Shown here piece by piece: positions 53,946 through 63,051 of a stretch of 64,000 nt of DNA. The notes beneath the pieces were generated by a model. The model had not been told where the DNA came from, searched no databases, and saw only the letters and a program-made list of their open reading frames with translations. Within the stretch, counting starts at the first letter, position 1, and each line of letters starts with the position of its first letter. Source of the stretch: Paenibacillus oleatilyticus (GTDB taxonomy: Bacteria > Bacillota > Bacilli > Paenibacillales > NBRC-103111); assembly GCF_018998565.1 (NCBI RefSeq), contig NZ_JAHNZO010000015.1, positions 62,001 to 126,000 of the forward strand, written 5' to 3'. A program made the position numbers and the translations under genes.

Positions 53946-56240
53946 ATGAGTCGGATCGTAAGCAGCAATATCGGATACCCGCGCATCGGCGCGAAACGGG
54001 AATGGAAAAAGCTACTGGAATCGTTCTGGGCAGGCAAATTGCCGGAGGAGCAGTTCGTAAGCGGGCTGGAGGCACTCCGCCTGGCGCATCTCAAGGTTCA
54101 GCAGGAAAAAGGAATCGAGCTCATTCCGGTAGGAGATTTTTCGTTATACGACCATATGTTTGATACGGCGGCGATGTTCGGGCTCGTTCCGAAACGTTTT
54201 GCTTACGACGGCGGTCCGGTCCCTCTCGCCACCTATTATGCCATGGCCCGCGGAAACCAAGGCGCTCCGGCGTGCGAGATGACCAAATGGTTCAATACGA
54301 ACTACCACTACATTGTGCCCGAATTGAACGGTCTGACTCCAACATTGACCGTGAACAAGCCGCTGGAAGCTTACCGCGAAGCGAAGCGCAAGCTCGGGAT
54401 CGATGGGAAGCCGGTTCTGATCGGACCGTATACGTTCCTCAAGCTGTCCAAAGGCTATTCGCCGGAGCAGTTGGACGCCTTGATCGAATTGTTCCTGCCG
54501 CTTTACAAACAAATTTTGACCGAATTGGAGCAGGAAGGCGCGACATGGGTACAGATCGACGAGCCGATTCTGGTTACGTCTTTATCCGAGACCGATATGG
54601 AGCGAATCGCAGACATTTATTCGCAGCTGCACGCAGCCACTCCCGGTTTGAAGCTGATGCTGCAGACGTATTTCGATTCGGTCGAGCACTACGAGCGGAC
54701 GGTCGCCCTTCCGGTACAAGGCATTGGATTCGATTTCGTCCACGGAGCGGAGCGGACTATCGCCGCCCTGCGGACGCATGGGTTCCCGACCGGCAAGGCG
54801 CTGGGCGTCGGTTTGATCGACGGGCGAAACGTATGGCTGGCCGACCTCGAAGCCAAGCTGCAGCTGCTGGATGAGGTGTCCGCTCTCGTTCCGTCGGGGA
54901 CGTTGATCGTTCAGCCTTCCTGCAGCCTGCTGCACGTCCCGGTGACGACCCGGACGGAAGAGCAGGCGAACGCCGATCTGCTGCCCTTCCTGGCCTTCGC
55001 CGACGAGAAGTTGGACGAAGTCGTTCTGCTGGGCAAGACGGCGGCCGGAGAACGAACGGACGCCGTACGGTCCGGGCTGGAAGCAAGCGCACGGCTCGTC
55101 CGGGAGCTGAACGCCTCCCCGCTGCGCAACCGGGCAGCCGTGCGTGCGGCTACCCGCCATATTGCCGGGGGGCTATCGGCCAGACAAAGCCCTTATTCCG
55201 TGCGCCATATTCTCCAGCAAAATAAATTCCAGCTTCCGCTCCTGCCGACAACGACGATCGGCAGCTTCCCGCAGACGCCGGAAGTGCGACAAGCGCGCAA
55301 ACGCTGGAGAACCGGGGAATGGAACGAAGCGCAGTACCGTACCTTCGTACAGGAGCAAATTCAAGCCTGGATTAACATTCAGGAAGAGCTTGGCTTGGAC
55401 GTGTTGGTGCACGGCGAATTCGAACGGACGGACATGGTGGAGTTTTTCGGCGAGAAGCTGGACGGCTTCCTGTTCACCCGGAACGGCTGGGTTCAATCGT
55501 ACGGCTCCCGCTGCGTCAAGCCGCCGGTCATCTACGGCGACGTCGAATTCGTCCAGCCGATGACGGTGGAAGAAACGGTCTATGCGCAGTCGCTGACGAG
55601 CAAGCCGGTCAAGGGCATGCTTACCGGTCCGGTCACCATCCTGAACTGGTCGTTCGTCCGCGATGATATTTCCCGGGAACAAGTCGCCTACCAGATCGCC
55701 CTGGCGCTGCGCCAGGAGGTGGAGGCGCTGGAGAACGCGGGCATCGGCATGATCCAGATCGACGAGCCCGCGCTGCGCGAAGGCTTGCCGTTGAAACAGC
55801 AGGATTGGCAGCATTACCTGGACTGGTCGGTGCACGCCTTCCGCTTGACTTCCGCCGCCGTGAAGGACACGACGCAAATTCACACGCATATGTGCTACTG
55901 CGAGTTTCATGACATTATCGATGCGATCCGCGCTCTCGATGCGGACGTCATTTCCATCGAAACGTCGCGCAGCCACGGCGAGCTGATGCAGAGCTTCGAC
56001 GAGCACACGTACGATCAGGGCATCGGTCTGGGCGTGTACGACATTCACAGCCCGAGGGTGCCAGCCGTCGACGAAATGGTTCGCACGATCGAACGCGCGC
56101 TGTCCGTATTGGAGCCGGAGCTGTTCTGGATCAACCCGGATTGCGGGCTCAAGACGAGAGGCGTCGAAGAAACAGTCGCTTCCCTGCGCAACATGGTCGC
56201 TGCCGCGGAACAATTCAGAGCGCGCTGCGCCAAAGCGTAG
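53946..56240 (+). CDS. metE: Cobalamin-independent methionine synthase
   Basis: A 764-residue enzyme that methylates homocysteine using methyltetrahydrofolate triglutamate. It starts MSRIVSSNIGYPRIGAKREW. The C-terminal zinc and substrate site is present: THMCYCEFHDIIDAIRALDA, ETSRSHGE and NPDCGLKTR. AGGAGG is eight bases before the ATG. The preceding cobalamin riboswitch and terminator should turn it off when B12 is available. The upstream cbiMNQO supplies the metal for that vitamin, so the two units form one logic. Confidence 0.97.
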   Translation: MSRIVSSNIGYPRIGAKREWKKLLESFWAGKLPEEQFVSGLEALRLAHLKVQQEKGIELIPVGDFSLYDHMFDTAAMFGLVPKRFAYDGGPVPLATYYAMARGNQGAPACEMTKWFNTNYHYIVPELNGLTPTLTVNKPLEAYREAKRKLGIDGKPVLIGPYTFLKLSKGYSPEQLDALIELFLPLYKQILTELEQEGATWVQIDEPILVTSLSETDMERIADIYSQLHAATPGLKLMLQTYFDSVEHYERTVALPVQGIGFDFVHGAERTIAALRTHGFPTGKALGVGLIDGRNVWLADLEAKLQLLDEVSALVPSGTLIVQPSCSLLHVPVTTRTEEQANADLLPFLAFADEKLDEVVLLGKTAAGERTDAVRSGLEASARLVRELNASPLRNRAAVRAATRHIAGGLSARQSPYSVRHILQQNKFQLPLLPTTTIGSFPQTPEVRQARKRWRTGEWNEAQYRTFVQEQIQAWINIQEELGLDVLVHGEFERTDMVEFFGEKLDGFLFTRNGWVQSYGSRCVKPPVIYGDVEFVQPMTVEETVYAQSLTSKPVKGMLTGPVTILNWSFVRDDISREQVAYQIALALRQEVEALENAGIGMIQIDEPALREGLPLKQQDWQHYLDWSVHAFRLTSAAVKDTTQIHTHMCYCEFHDIIDAIRALDADVISIETSRSHGELMQSFDEHTYDQGIGLGVYDIHSPRVPAVDEMVRTIERALSVLEPELFWINPDCGLKTRGVEETVASLRNMVAAAEQFRARCAKA

Positions 56241-56305
56241 CTCATACGGAGCCGTCCCTTAAGGCATAGAACGGCTTATGGCTCCCCTCTTCGACAATCG
56301 TAAAA

Positions 56306-56373
56306 AAAGAAACCGTTTCTTTGCACAATGGAGTTGGAGGCATACTCCCCATTGCAAAGGAGACGGTTTCTTT
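56306..56373. terminator. Long bidirectional hairpin between metE and the glucanase gene
   Basis: Arms of about 29 bases (56306-56334 and 56344-56373) match with few mismatches, with A and T runs on the flanks. It separates the convergent metE and GH16 genes. The long arms are more than a simple terminator needs. Confidence 0.75.
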
Positions 56374-56433
56374 GTCGTCGCAGCTTTTGACGAAAGAAGG
56401 CTGCTTTAGCGTTGTTGGCTTCGCGCCGACAGG

Positions 56434-57666
56434 TCAGTTGACTTTGACAAACGACCACTTTTGCGCATCCGTTCCATTGTCGCTCCACTGCTGGACCGCC
56501 GCGCCGTCGGCGGTCGAGGAACCGGATACATCCACGACGAGCCCGTTCGTTTTTGAAACAATCTTATAATAGCCGCCGCCCGCATCGACGATACTCCACC
56601 TTTGCGCAGCGCTGCCGTTATCGTCCCATTGCTGCAGCTGCACGCCGCTGGAAGTCGACGAGTTGGGCACATCCAGCACTTTTCCGCTGTGAACGGCCGT
56701 GAGCTTGTAGTAGCCGTCCCCGGCGCTCTCCACCTTGAACTTCTGGTTATTGGCGACGTAGTTGGTCCATTGCTGTATTTTGGCCCCGCTCTGCGTCGAC
56801 ACGTCCACGACATCCATCACCTTGCCGCTGGCCTTGGAGGCTATCGTATAAATGCCTCCGTTGACAATACCCGGCGAAGCTTGGTACACGCGCACGTAAT
56901 CCACCAGCATTTGCGCCGGGAACGGTGTGGAAGGATCGGGGCTGCCGGGCCAATTGCCGCCCACGGCAAGATTCAGCAGGAGGAAGAACGGCCGTTGAAA
57001 CTCCTCCGTGTTCCCGGTGCCATTTTCAATATAAAAAGCGTTGTACTCCTGTCCGTCCACAAACCATCGGATATATTTGGAGTCCCACTCGATGCTGTAC
57101 ACGTGATACTGGGAAAAATCGAGATTGCCGGAAACCCGCCCGTAATCGGCGTGTCCTCCCGCATCCCAGTGTACGGTGCCGTTGACATGCGGGTTGTTGT
57201 TGACCCGTTCCATAATGTCGATCTCGCCGCACCCAGGCCAGCCCACCGCATTGATGTTCGAGCCCAGCATCCAGAATGCCGGCCACAGCCCTTGACCGGA
57301 GGGCAGCTTGATACGCGCTTCGATTTTCCCGTAAGTAAAGCTTTTCAAATTTTGGGTTTTGATCCGCGCAGAGGTGTAATTCATGCCGCCATAAGACTCC
57401 TTGCGCGCCGTAATGACGAGATTCCCGTCCGCAACCCGCACATTTTCGGGCCGGTTCGTATAATACTGCAGCTCATTGTTTCCCCACCCGTTCTGGCCCG
57501 TGCCGATTTCCGCAGACCAGTTGGCGGAATTTAAAGCATTGCCGTTAAATTCGTCGCTCCAGACCAGATTCCAGTTCGGGGCCGCATTCGCACCGCCGAC
57601 GGGCACCAGGGCGACCAGGAGAGTAAACAGCAGAAAAAAACTTAGCAGCTTTCCTCTTTTCAACAT
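56434..57666 (-). CDS. Secreted GH16 beta-glucanase with ricin-type carbohydrate-binding domain
   Basis: A 410-residue secreted enzyme. Signal peptide to about residue 28, then a GH16 domain (about 30-265) with the catalytic motif GEIDIMERVN (two glutamates and an aspartate) and PAFWMLGSNINAVGWPG. The last 135 residues are a ricin B / CBM13 trefoil with repeated QxW units (IQQWTNYVANNQKF, QLQQWDDNGSAAQRW, AVQQWSDNGTDAQKW). It probably cleaves beta-1,3 or mixed-linkage glucans. The cre site in its upstream region indicates repression when preferred sugars are present. Confidence 0.95.
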   Translation of the reverse strand: MLKRGKLLSFFLLFTLLVALVPVGGANAAPNWNLVWSDEFNGNALNSANWSAEIGTGQNGWGNNELQYYTNRPENVRVADGNLVITARKESYGGMNYTSARIKTQNLKSFTYGKIEARIKLPSGQGLWPAFWMLGSNINAVGWPGCGEIDIMERVNNNPHVNGTVHWDAGGHADYGRVSGNLDFSQYHVYSIEWDSKYIRWFVDGQEYNAFYIENGTGNTEEFQRPFFLLLNLAVGGNWPGSPDPSTPFPAQMLVDYVRVYQASPGIVNGGIYTIASKASGKVMDVVDVSTQSGAKIQQWTNYVANNQKFKVESAGDGYYKLTAVHSGKVLDVPNSSTSSGVQLQQWDDNGSAAQRWSIVDAGGGYYKIVSKTNGLVVDVSGSSTADGAAVQQWSDNGTDAQKWSFVKVN

Positions 57667-57712
57667 GAAATTCCCTCCTCATTTTCGGATTCTGTCCCAA
57701 AACAGCATCAAA

Positions 57713-57726
57713 TGACAACGTTTACA
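57713..57726. promoter_or_regulatory. Catabolite-response element (cre) of the glucanase gene
   Basis: TGACAACGTTTACA fits the CcpA consensus TGWNANCGNTNWCA at all fixed positions. It lies 47 bases before the GH16 start. Confidence 0.75.
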
Positions 57727-57909
57727 CAAGCTGTAATTTCATTATAAACGGCCTCCACTGGGTTGATCAACCTAAATTATGGTTTTATTTACATTTTGAA
57801 GGATTTCGAGCACCTATGACAATAAGCACAAATAAAGCGGCAGCCTGGACAGACAACTAAAAACATTTCACTTATAAATCGGAAAATGTGGTGGTATTTT
57901 TCTAAAGAC

Positions 57910-57943
57910 TTGATTTGTAACGATATCTTAGTACAATAGTTTT
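57910..57943 (+). promoter_or_regulatory. Promoter of the ArsR-type gene, possibly leaderless
   Basis: TTGATT at 57910 and TACAAT at 57932 with a 16-base spacer. The ATG at 57944 is only six bases past the -10, so transcription would start at or next to the initiation codon. No Shine-Dalgarno sequence is present. Confidence 0.6.
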
Positions 57944-58234
57944 ATGACTACTCAAAAAATAACAAGTGATGAGCTCAGAGTCAAAATATTCAAAGCATTA
58001 GCTGATGAAACAAGATTAGACATCATACGAGTTCTATACGCCGGCAAGAAGGAAATGAATTGCGGAGAAATAGGAAACATTCGCGATACTTCCAAATCGA
58101 ATACTTCGTATCACTTGCGTACTTTGAAGGAGGCGAAATTAATCAACGTACGAAAAGATGCCCAAGCAAAGTATACGAGTCTCGATTTGGAGACTTTTCA
58201 AACTTACTTACCTGGATTTCTGGATACGTTGTAG
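57944..58234 (+). CDS. ArsR-family repressor
   Basis: A 96-residue winged-helix protein: VKIFKALADETRLDIIRVLY, then SKSNTSYHLRTLKEAKLINV and the beta-wing. No cysteine pair typical of the metal-sensing ArsR group is apparent, so it is more like SdpR/PadR-type sensors of other signals. It precedes an MFS exporter by 76 bases and probably represses it. Base composition is AT-richer than the surrounding genes. Confidence 0.88.
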   Translation: MTTQKITSDELRVKIFKALADETRLDIIRVLYAGKKEMNCGEIGNIRDTSKSNTSYHLRTLKEAKLINVRKDAQAKYTSLDLETFQTYLPGFLDTL

Positions 58235-58310
58235 AAGGGAATCTCTTTTTTTCTTCATTAGTTCAATTATCATTGAACTTTAGAACAAATAAATGGAAAG
58301 GGTGGATACC

Positions 58311-59492
58311 ATGTTAAGATTAACAATCTTATTATTCCTCGTCATGTTTGTCATCGGCACGGATACTTTTTTGATTTCTCCGCTCATCCCCACGCTTCAA
58401 CAATTGTTTCATATCCCGACCGAATCTGCCGGTTGGATGGTCGGAGCCTATGCTTTAGGTTATGCCCTATTCGCGCTGATTGCCGGACCGCTTTCCGATG
58501 GTTGGGATCGCAAAAAGGTTATGCTTTCCGGCATGGTATGCTTCTCGGTTTCAACCCTGTTATGCGGCTTTGCCACAGGTTTTTGGTCGATGTTCTTATT
58601 CCGTTTTTTAGCCGGAATCAGCGCGGCATTTACGGCTCCTCAAGTCTGGGCCTCGATCCCTGCCCTGATCCCGACGCCGAAGATCGCCAAAGTATCCGGA
58701 ATCGTCATGGCCGGCGTGGCTGCTTCCCAAGCGTTCGGCATCCCTATTGGAAGTCTGCTTGCCTCCATCCATTGGTCTTATTCTTTTTTTACAATCGGAA
58801 CATTCGCGTTATTCGTGGCAATATTCATCTACTATGCTTTGCCCGAAATGAAACCGGATCAAGGCCAAATCACCAAATCTCCTATTTTCAGTAGATACAT
58901 CCCGCTATTGAATAGTCCAATGGCGAGAAGAGCTTTCTTCGCTCATTTCTTATTTCAATGCGGATTCTTTGCCTCCTTCTCTTTCATCGGAAAATGGGTG
59001 ACGGATCGCTTTCACCTTCCAATCGATCAAGCGGGGTATGTGATGTTTTTTCTTGGTCTCGGGAATATAGTCGGGAGCCTCTGCGGTGCCTATGTGATCA
59101 AAACATTAAACCGTTTCAACACGCTGGTTGCGGGCATTCTTGTCTCTATTGCATGTTTTATCGTTTTGCCCCACTTGCCATCGGTTGCGGCTTTCGATAG
59201 TGTTTACTTTTTCATATTCGTTACCATGGGAATCGCTTTTCCACTCATATTGGGACTGCTGAATTCGTTAAATCCGACCATCCGCGGCACGATCTCCAGC
59301 TTGGCCAGTTCGATCATGTACGCAGCGACAACGCTCGGTTCTTGGATCGCAGGCCTGATTTACGCGTCTTTTAACGGTTTTTCCGCCGTTGGCTTGTTTG
59401 CGGCTATTTGCTTTGCCGGTTCGTTGTTATTGTTTATATTCAGCGGTATTTTGGCCAGTGACGCGAAAACAAAGAAGGAGATTGCAGCATAA
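58311..59492 (+). CDS. MFS drug/metabolite exporter
   Basis: A 393-residue major facilitator protein with twelve helices (IGTDTFLISPLIPTLQQLFH at the start, GPLSDGWDRKKVMLSG as motif A, FSGILASDAKTK at the end). The AraJ/YdhP type fits. The ATG at 58311 follows GGAAAGGGTGG; an earlier ATG at 58293 has no such site. The ArsR gene in front probably regulates it. AT content is higher than average for the window and an ISL3 remnant follows, so horizontal transfer is likely. Confidence 0.9.
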   Translation: MLRLTILLFLVMFVIGTDTFLISPLIPTLQQLFHIPTESAGWMVGAYALGYALFALIAGPLSDGWDRKKVMLSGMVCFSVSTLLCGFATGFWSMFLFRFLAGISAAFTAPQVWASIPALIPTPKIAKVSGIVMAGVAASQAFGIPIGSLLASIHWSYSFFTIGTFALFVAIFIYYALPEMKPDQGQITKSPIFSRYIPLLNSPMARRAFFAHFLFQCGFFASFSFIGKWVTDRFHLPIDQAGYVMFFLGLGNIVGSLCGAYVIKTLNRFNTLVAGILVSIACFIVLPHLPSVAAFDSVYFFIFVTMGIAFPLILGLLNSLNPTIRGTISSLASSIMYAATTLGSWIAGLIYASFNGFSAVGLFAAICFAGSLLLFIFSGILASDAKTKKEIAA

Positions 59493-59511
59493 ATGCATAG
59501 AAGAAAATCAA

Positions 59512-59985
59512 ATGGATATTTTAAATCTTTCGAAATTCAACATCCTAAGTATTTGTGAGAATGAATTCGATTTTCTAATTCAAGTGGTGGCGAACTCTCC
59601 ACCTTTGACTTGCCCTCATTGTGGATGTATAGCCAACCTTTATAAACACGATAGCAGGGAACAGATTTGTATGGACTTACCTATTCACGGCAAGCGTGTA
59701 GAGCTTCTTATAAAGCGTCAGAGGTATCGCTGTAGAGACTGCAATCGAACCTTTTGGGAGCACCTGAACCACACCATAGACGAGAAACGAAATTGCACCA
59801 AACGTTTATTGTCTTATATAGAGAAGCAAAGCCTCAAACGCACGTTTGTCAGTATATCCGAGGAAGTTGGATTGCATGAAAAAACGATACGTAACATCTT
59901 TCGTGATTACATCAATCGTCTTAAGTAAACTATTCGATTTGAAACACCTAGTTGGCTTGGGATTGACGAATTGGGTTTGGGCCGC
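59512..59985 (+). pseudogene. Truncated ISL3-family transposase
   Basis: The N-terminal 138 codons match an ISL3 transposase: the zinc-ribbon CPHCGCIANLYKHDSREQ, RYRCRDCNRTFWEH and SISEEVGLHEKTIRNIFRDY. The reading frame is broken by TAA at 59926. It goes on in the same frame with TIRFETPSWLGIDELGLG, the start of the DDE region, and is then lost. The catalytic domain is absent, so it cannot move itself. It marks past transposition next to the ArsR/MFS pair. Confidence 0.85.
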
Positions 59986-60027
59986 TCCTGTTTTTCTCAA
60001 AACATCCTGAATTTACATTGCTCTTTC

Positions 60028-60675
60028 CTATCCCCTGATCCAGCCCTTCTCGTAGGCATAGCGCATCAATTGCACCCGGTTGTCCAAATGCAGCTTATGC
60101 AAAATATTTTTCAAATGGTTTTTCACCGTATGCTCGGAGATGGATAAAATTTCCGAGATTTCCCGGTTGGAGTTCCCTTTGGCCACGCATTCCAATATTT
60201 CCTTTTCCCGCCCGGTGAGCGGCGAATGGTCGGGAATGCTCTGCCTGACGGAGGAAAACTCCTGAAGCAAGCGCACGGCGATTTCCCGGGACATTGGGGC
60301 TTCGTCGATGGCGACGGCACGCAAATATTCATGCCAGGACGCAGGATGAAGGTTTTTCAGCAAATAGCCCTGCGCCCCTTTCTTCAGCGCCTCGAACAAA
60401 TGCGTAATATCGTCCGATACCGTAACCATGACAATTTTGACATACGGGAACCGTTCTTTGATCAGCTTGGTCGCTTCCAGGCCGTCCAACTCGGGCATGC
60501 GGATGTCCATCAGAATGACATCGGGCATCCACTGCTCCGCCAGCATCACCGCTTCTTTTCCGTTCGTTGCCTCGCATATGATCTCGAACTCCGGGTCCGC
60601 TTGAATAATTTCCCGCATCGCCTGGCGCGCATGCGCATGGTCGTCGGCCAGCATAATTCGAATCGGTTGACTCAT
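60028..60675 (-). CDS. NarL/LuxR-type response regulator without adjacent kinase
   Basis: A 215-residue regulator. The receiver domain (1-125) has acidic pair DD at 11-12 and phospho-acceptor Asp57 in VILMDIRMPELDG. The LuxR output domain (about 148-215) is LTGREKEILECVAKGNSNRE, then SEHTVKNHLKNILHKL. No histidine kinase is adjacent; upstream (60676-60939) is a promoter region shared with the divergent cytochrome c gene. A role in controlling that respiratory gene set is possible. Confidence 0.9.
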   Translation of the reverse strand: MSQPIRIMLADDHAHARQAMREIIQADPEFEIICEATNGKEAVMLAEQWMPDVILMDIRMPELDGLEATKLIKERFPYVKIVMVTVSDDITHLFEALKKGAQGYLLKNLHPASWHEYLRAVAIDEAPMSREIAVRLLQEFSSVRQSIPDHSPLTGREKEILECVAKGNSNREISEILSISEHTVKNHLKNILHKLHLDNRVQLMRYAYEKGWIRG

Positions 60676-60939
60676 GGAATGGAATCCCCTCTCTTTCCTT
60701 ACCGGCGGCGCTCGTTTCGCAACTTCTCGCCGTCCGGATCAACGATCTTACTCCTGTGATTCCATCTAACCATACCCTTCCGCAAACCCCCATGACTCGG
60801 TCGGGCTATTTCCCGCCGGACGATCGACAATTTCGTGACAAATCCCCGGCGGAAGCGCTTCAGTCTGACTCCAAAGTGCTATATACAAGCCGGAAACGAA
60901 AGTGCTAGGATTATCCTGAAAATGAAAGGAGGCGCATGT

Positions 60940-61305
60940 ATGCATCGATGGATTATGGTGTCCCTGTGCGGAATTGCCTGCGTTCTGGGCATGGGATTTT
61001 TGTTCGCCGAGGTGCAGCGGCATTCGAGCGAGGCCAAGCAGGAGGCGGCCGCTCCGGCCCTTCCCGATGCTCCGCTGAACGCCCAGGCCGCCGAAGCCGT
61101 CTACAAGCAGTCCTGCATCGCCTGTCACGGCAACGACCTGGAAGGCAAAATGGGACCGAATCTTCAGAAGATCGGCGGCAAGCTGTCGACCGAGCAGCTG
61201 TACAAAGTGATCCAGAACGGACGCGGAGGCATGCCGGCGTTCAAGAGCAGCCTGAAGGACGAGGAGATTGCCAACGTCGCCCGCTGGCTGGCCGAAAAGA
61301 AATAA
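60940..61305 (+). CDS. Membrane-anchored cytochrome c
   Basis: A 121-residue c-type cytochrome. An N-terminal helix (about 5-22) anchors it outside. A short linker rich in Ala, Glu and Pro leads to a single-haem domain with CIACHG (CxxCH) and the axial methionine in GGMPAFKSSLKDEEI. The size is like B. subtilis CccA/CccB cytochromes c550/c551. Start at 60940 follows AAAGGAGG by seven bases. Followed by SCO and CtaG, so it likely delivers electrons to a haem-copper oxidase. Confidence 0.92.
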   Translation: MHRWIMVSLCGIACVLGMGFLFAEVQRHSSEAKQEAAAPALPDAPLNAQAAEAVYKQSCIACHGNDLEGKMGPNLQKIGGKLSTEQLYKVIQNGRGGMPAFKSSLKDEEIANVARWLAEKK

Positions 61306-61370
61306 TACGCGCGGAATAGGCGAAACGAATGGCGAAAAGATAACGAAACCGGAGGTTGAACAATTCACGG

Positions 61371-61982
61371 ATGAAGCCATGGATTCAAAAGAACGGATTT
61401 AAATTGACGGTTGCTCTCCTGCTGGTCGCTCTTGCGATCTCCCTGTTTACCTGGTTCAACCAAGGTCCGCCTCTCCCGGTTTTGAAGCAGGCGCCGAACT
61501 TTGAGCTGAGCGGGCTGGACGGCGGGAAGGTTTCTTTAAACGATACGAACGGCAAAGTGCGTCTGGTGGAGTTTCTGTTCACCAATTGTCCGGACGTGTG
61601 CCCGGCCACGACGTACAACATGGTCAAGCTGCAGAACGAATTAAAGAAAGAAGGCATGTGGGGAAACAAGGTCCATTTTCTATCGGTCACCTTCGACCCC
61701 GAACGCGATACGCCTCAAGTGTTCAAAACGTACGGAGACAAAATGGGGATGGATTACAGCGGCTGGACGCTGCTGACCGGGACGGAGAAACAAACGGCGG
61801 ACGTCGCGAAAGATTTTGGCGTGATGGTGCAAAAGATGAAGGATGGCGGGTTCGTGCATACGGTCACATCGCTGTTTCTGGTCGACCAGCAAGGCCAAAT
61901 CCGCAAAATTTATACGATGGGCGAAGAGATGGACAACGACGAGATTCTAAAAATGATCCGGCAAATCGCCGGATCAAAATAA
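61371..61982 (+). CDS. SCO1/SenC-family copper chaperone
   Basis: A 203-residue thioredoxin-like protein with an N-terminal membrane helix (about 12-31). The copper site is CPDVCP (CxxxC) with a distant histidine in GGFVHTVTSLFLV. It inserts copper into the CuA site of cytochrome oxidase. The start is uncertain: ATG at 61371 has its GGAGG 15 bases away, while TTG at 61356 overlaps it. Between cytochrome c and ctaG-like genes. Confidence 0.9.
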   Translation: MKPWIQKNGFKLTVALLLVALAISLFTWFNQGPPLPVLKQAPNFELSGLDGGKVSLNDTNGKVRLVEFLFTNCPDVCPATTYNMVKLQNELKKEGMWGNKVHFLSVTFDPERDTPQVFKTYGDKMGMDYSGWTLLTGTEKQTADVAKDFGVMVQKMKDGGFVHTVTSLFLVDQQGQIRKIYTMGEEMDNDEILKMIRQIAGSK

Positions 61983-61985
61983 CGC

Positions 61986-62852
61986 TTACGGCGTCGGCTC
62001 AAGCAGGGGATCGGAAAGGTCCTCTGCTTTGTCTTTTTCTCTCCGGTACCACTGGAAGAACACGAGGCCGAGCAGACAGCCGTACGAAATTTCCTGCATA
62101 ATCTTCATGATCACGCCCCCAAGCTGCTGGTCGGACAGCGGCGTCAGCCACGGGCTAGAGAACGTCACCGGCTCCACCGGAATCGCATAGAACGGCAGGC
62201 AAAGCAGATGCGCGCCGGCGATGTAGGTCTCGTACATCGGCGCTTTGGCAAAGATGATGAGCGCGCAGGCCGGCGTCAGCAAAATGCCGTTTATGAAAAT
62301 ATACCCCATTTTTTTCAGCTCGCTCATCGCATAGATCGCCCCGGCCGGACTGAACACGGACCACCATAAAGCGAACGCCGAGAAGAACAGCAGCAAATGC
62401 AGCGCATTATGAAGCGCATAATTGGACATCGCCGCATCGAAAATCATCGGGATGTGATAGAAAGAAAAAGCGCCGTTGAACAAAAACATCGCAAAGATCG
62501 GATTGCCGAAAACAAGGATCACCTTCCGGCTCCACGGATTGTCGCTGAGCGACCGGAAAAAGCCTTCCGGCATCCCCCGGAGCAGCAGCGGCGGAACGAT
62601 CAGGTACATCACGGACTGCTGAAGCATATGAATGCTGAACCAGAAATGCCCGCCCAGATTCAGCGGCCCTCCGAGCGCAAAGTACAGCAAGAACAGCCCG
62701 ACAAAAAAGCTCGCCATTTGCCGCCCGGACACCGTGCCGCCCTTGTAGCGCATGTAAAATACGGCCGCCAGCGCAACCGTCAGAAACATCTCCGGCCCCC
62801 ACACTACCCGGAACCCGTACGTTTCCATCATCAACTGAAAGTCCAAGATCAA
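61986..62852 (-). CDS. ctaG: CtaG-type cytochrome c oxidase assembly protein
   Basis: A 288-residue membrane protein with about seven helices of the caa3-type CtaG family (YFALGGPLNLGGHFWFSIHM, VPPLLLRGMPEGF, NALHLLLFFSAFALWWSVF, GALIIFAKAPMYETY-like near the end). It is needed for caa3-type oxidase formation. It is convergent with the SCO gene, three bases from its stop, so it is transcribed separately from the cytochrome c/SCO pair. Confidence 0.92.
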   Translation of the reverse strand: MILDFQLMMETYGFRVVWGPEMFLTVALAAVFYMRYKGGTVSGRQMASFFVGLFLLYFALGGPLNLGGHFWFSIHMLQQSVMYLIVPPLLLRGMPEGFFRSLSDNPWSRKVILVFGNPIFAMFLFNGAFSFYHIPMIFDAAMSNYALHNALHLLLFFSAFALWWSVFSPAGAIYAMSELKKMGYIFINGILLTPACALIIFAKAPMYETYIAGAHLLCLPFYAIPVEPVTFSSPWLTPLSDQQLGGVIMKIMQEISYGCLLGLVFFQWYRREKDKAEDLSDPLLEPTP

Positions 62853-63051
62853 GCCTCCTTACCTTCTTCGACTTCTGGCATCCCCTCCATCTTACCTAAT
62901 TTCGCTCCCGGTTCCTATGACACGAAAGGGCCATCTCGCTGTCACAAAGGAGACAAGCTTTGTTCACCGGACCGACGACGAAATGACTCATTCGGGGCAT
63001 GCCGCCCGATCCGCCTAAGGCTACAATGAGAAGCGTGAAGGAGGAACTGTC

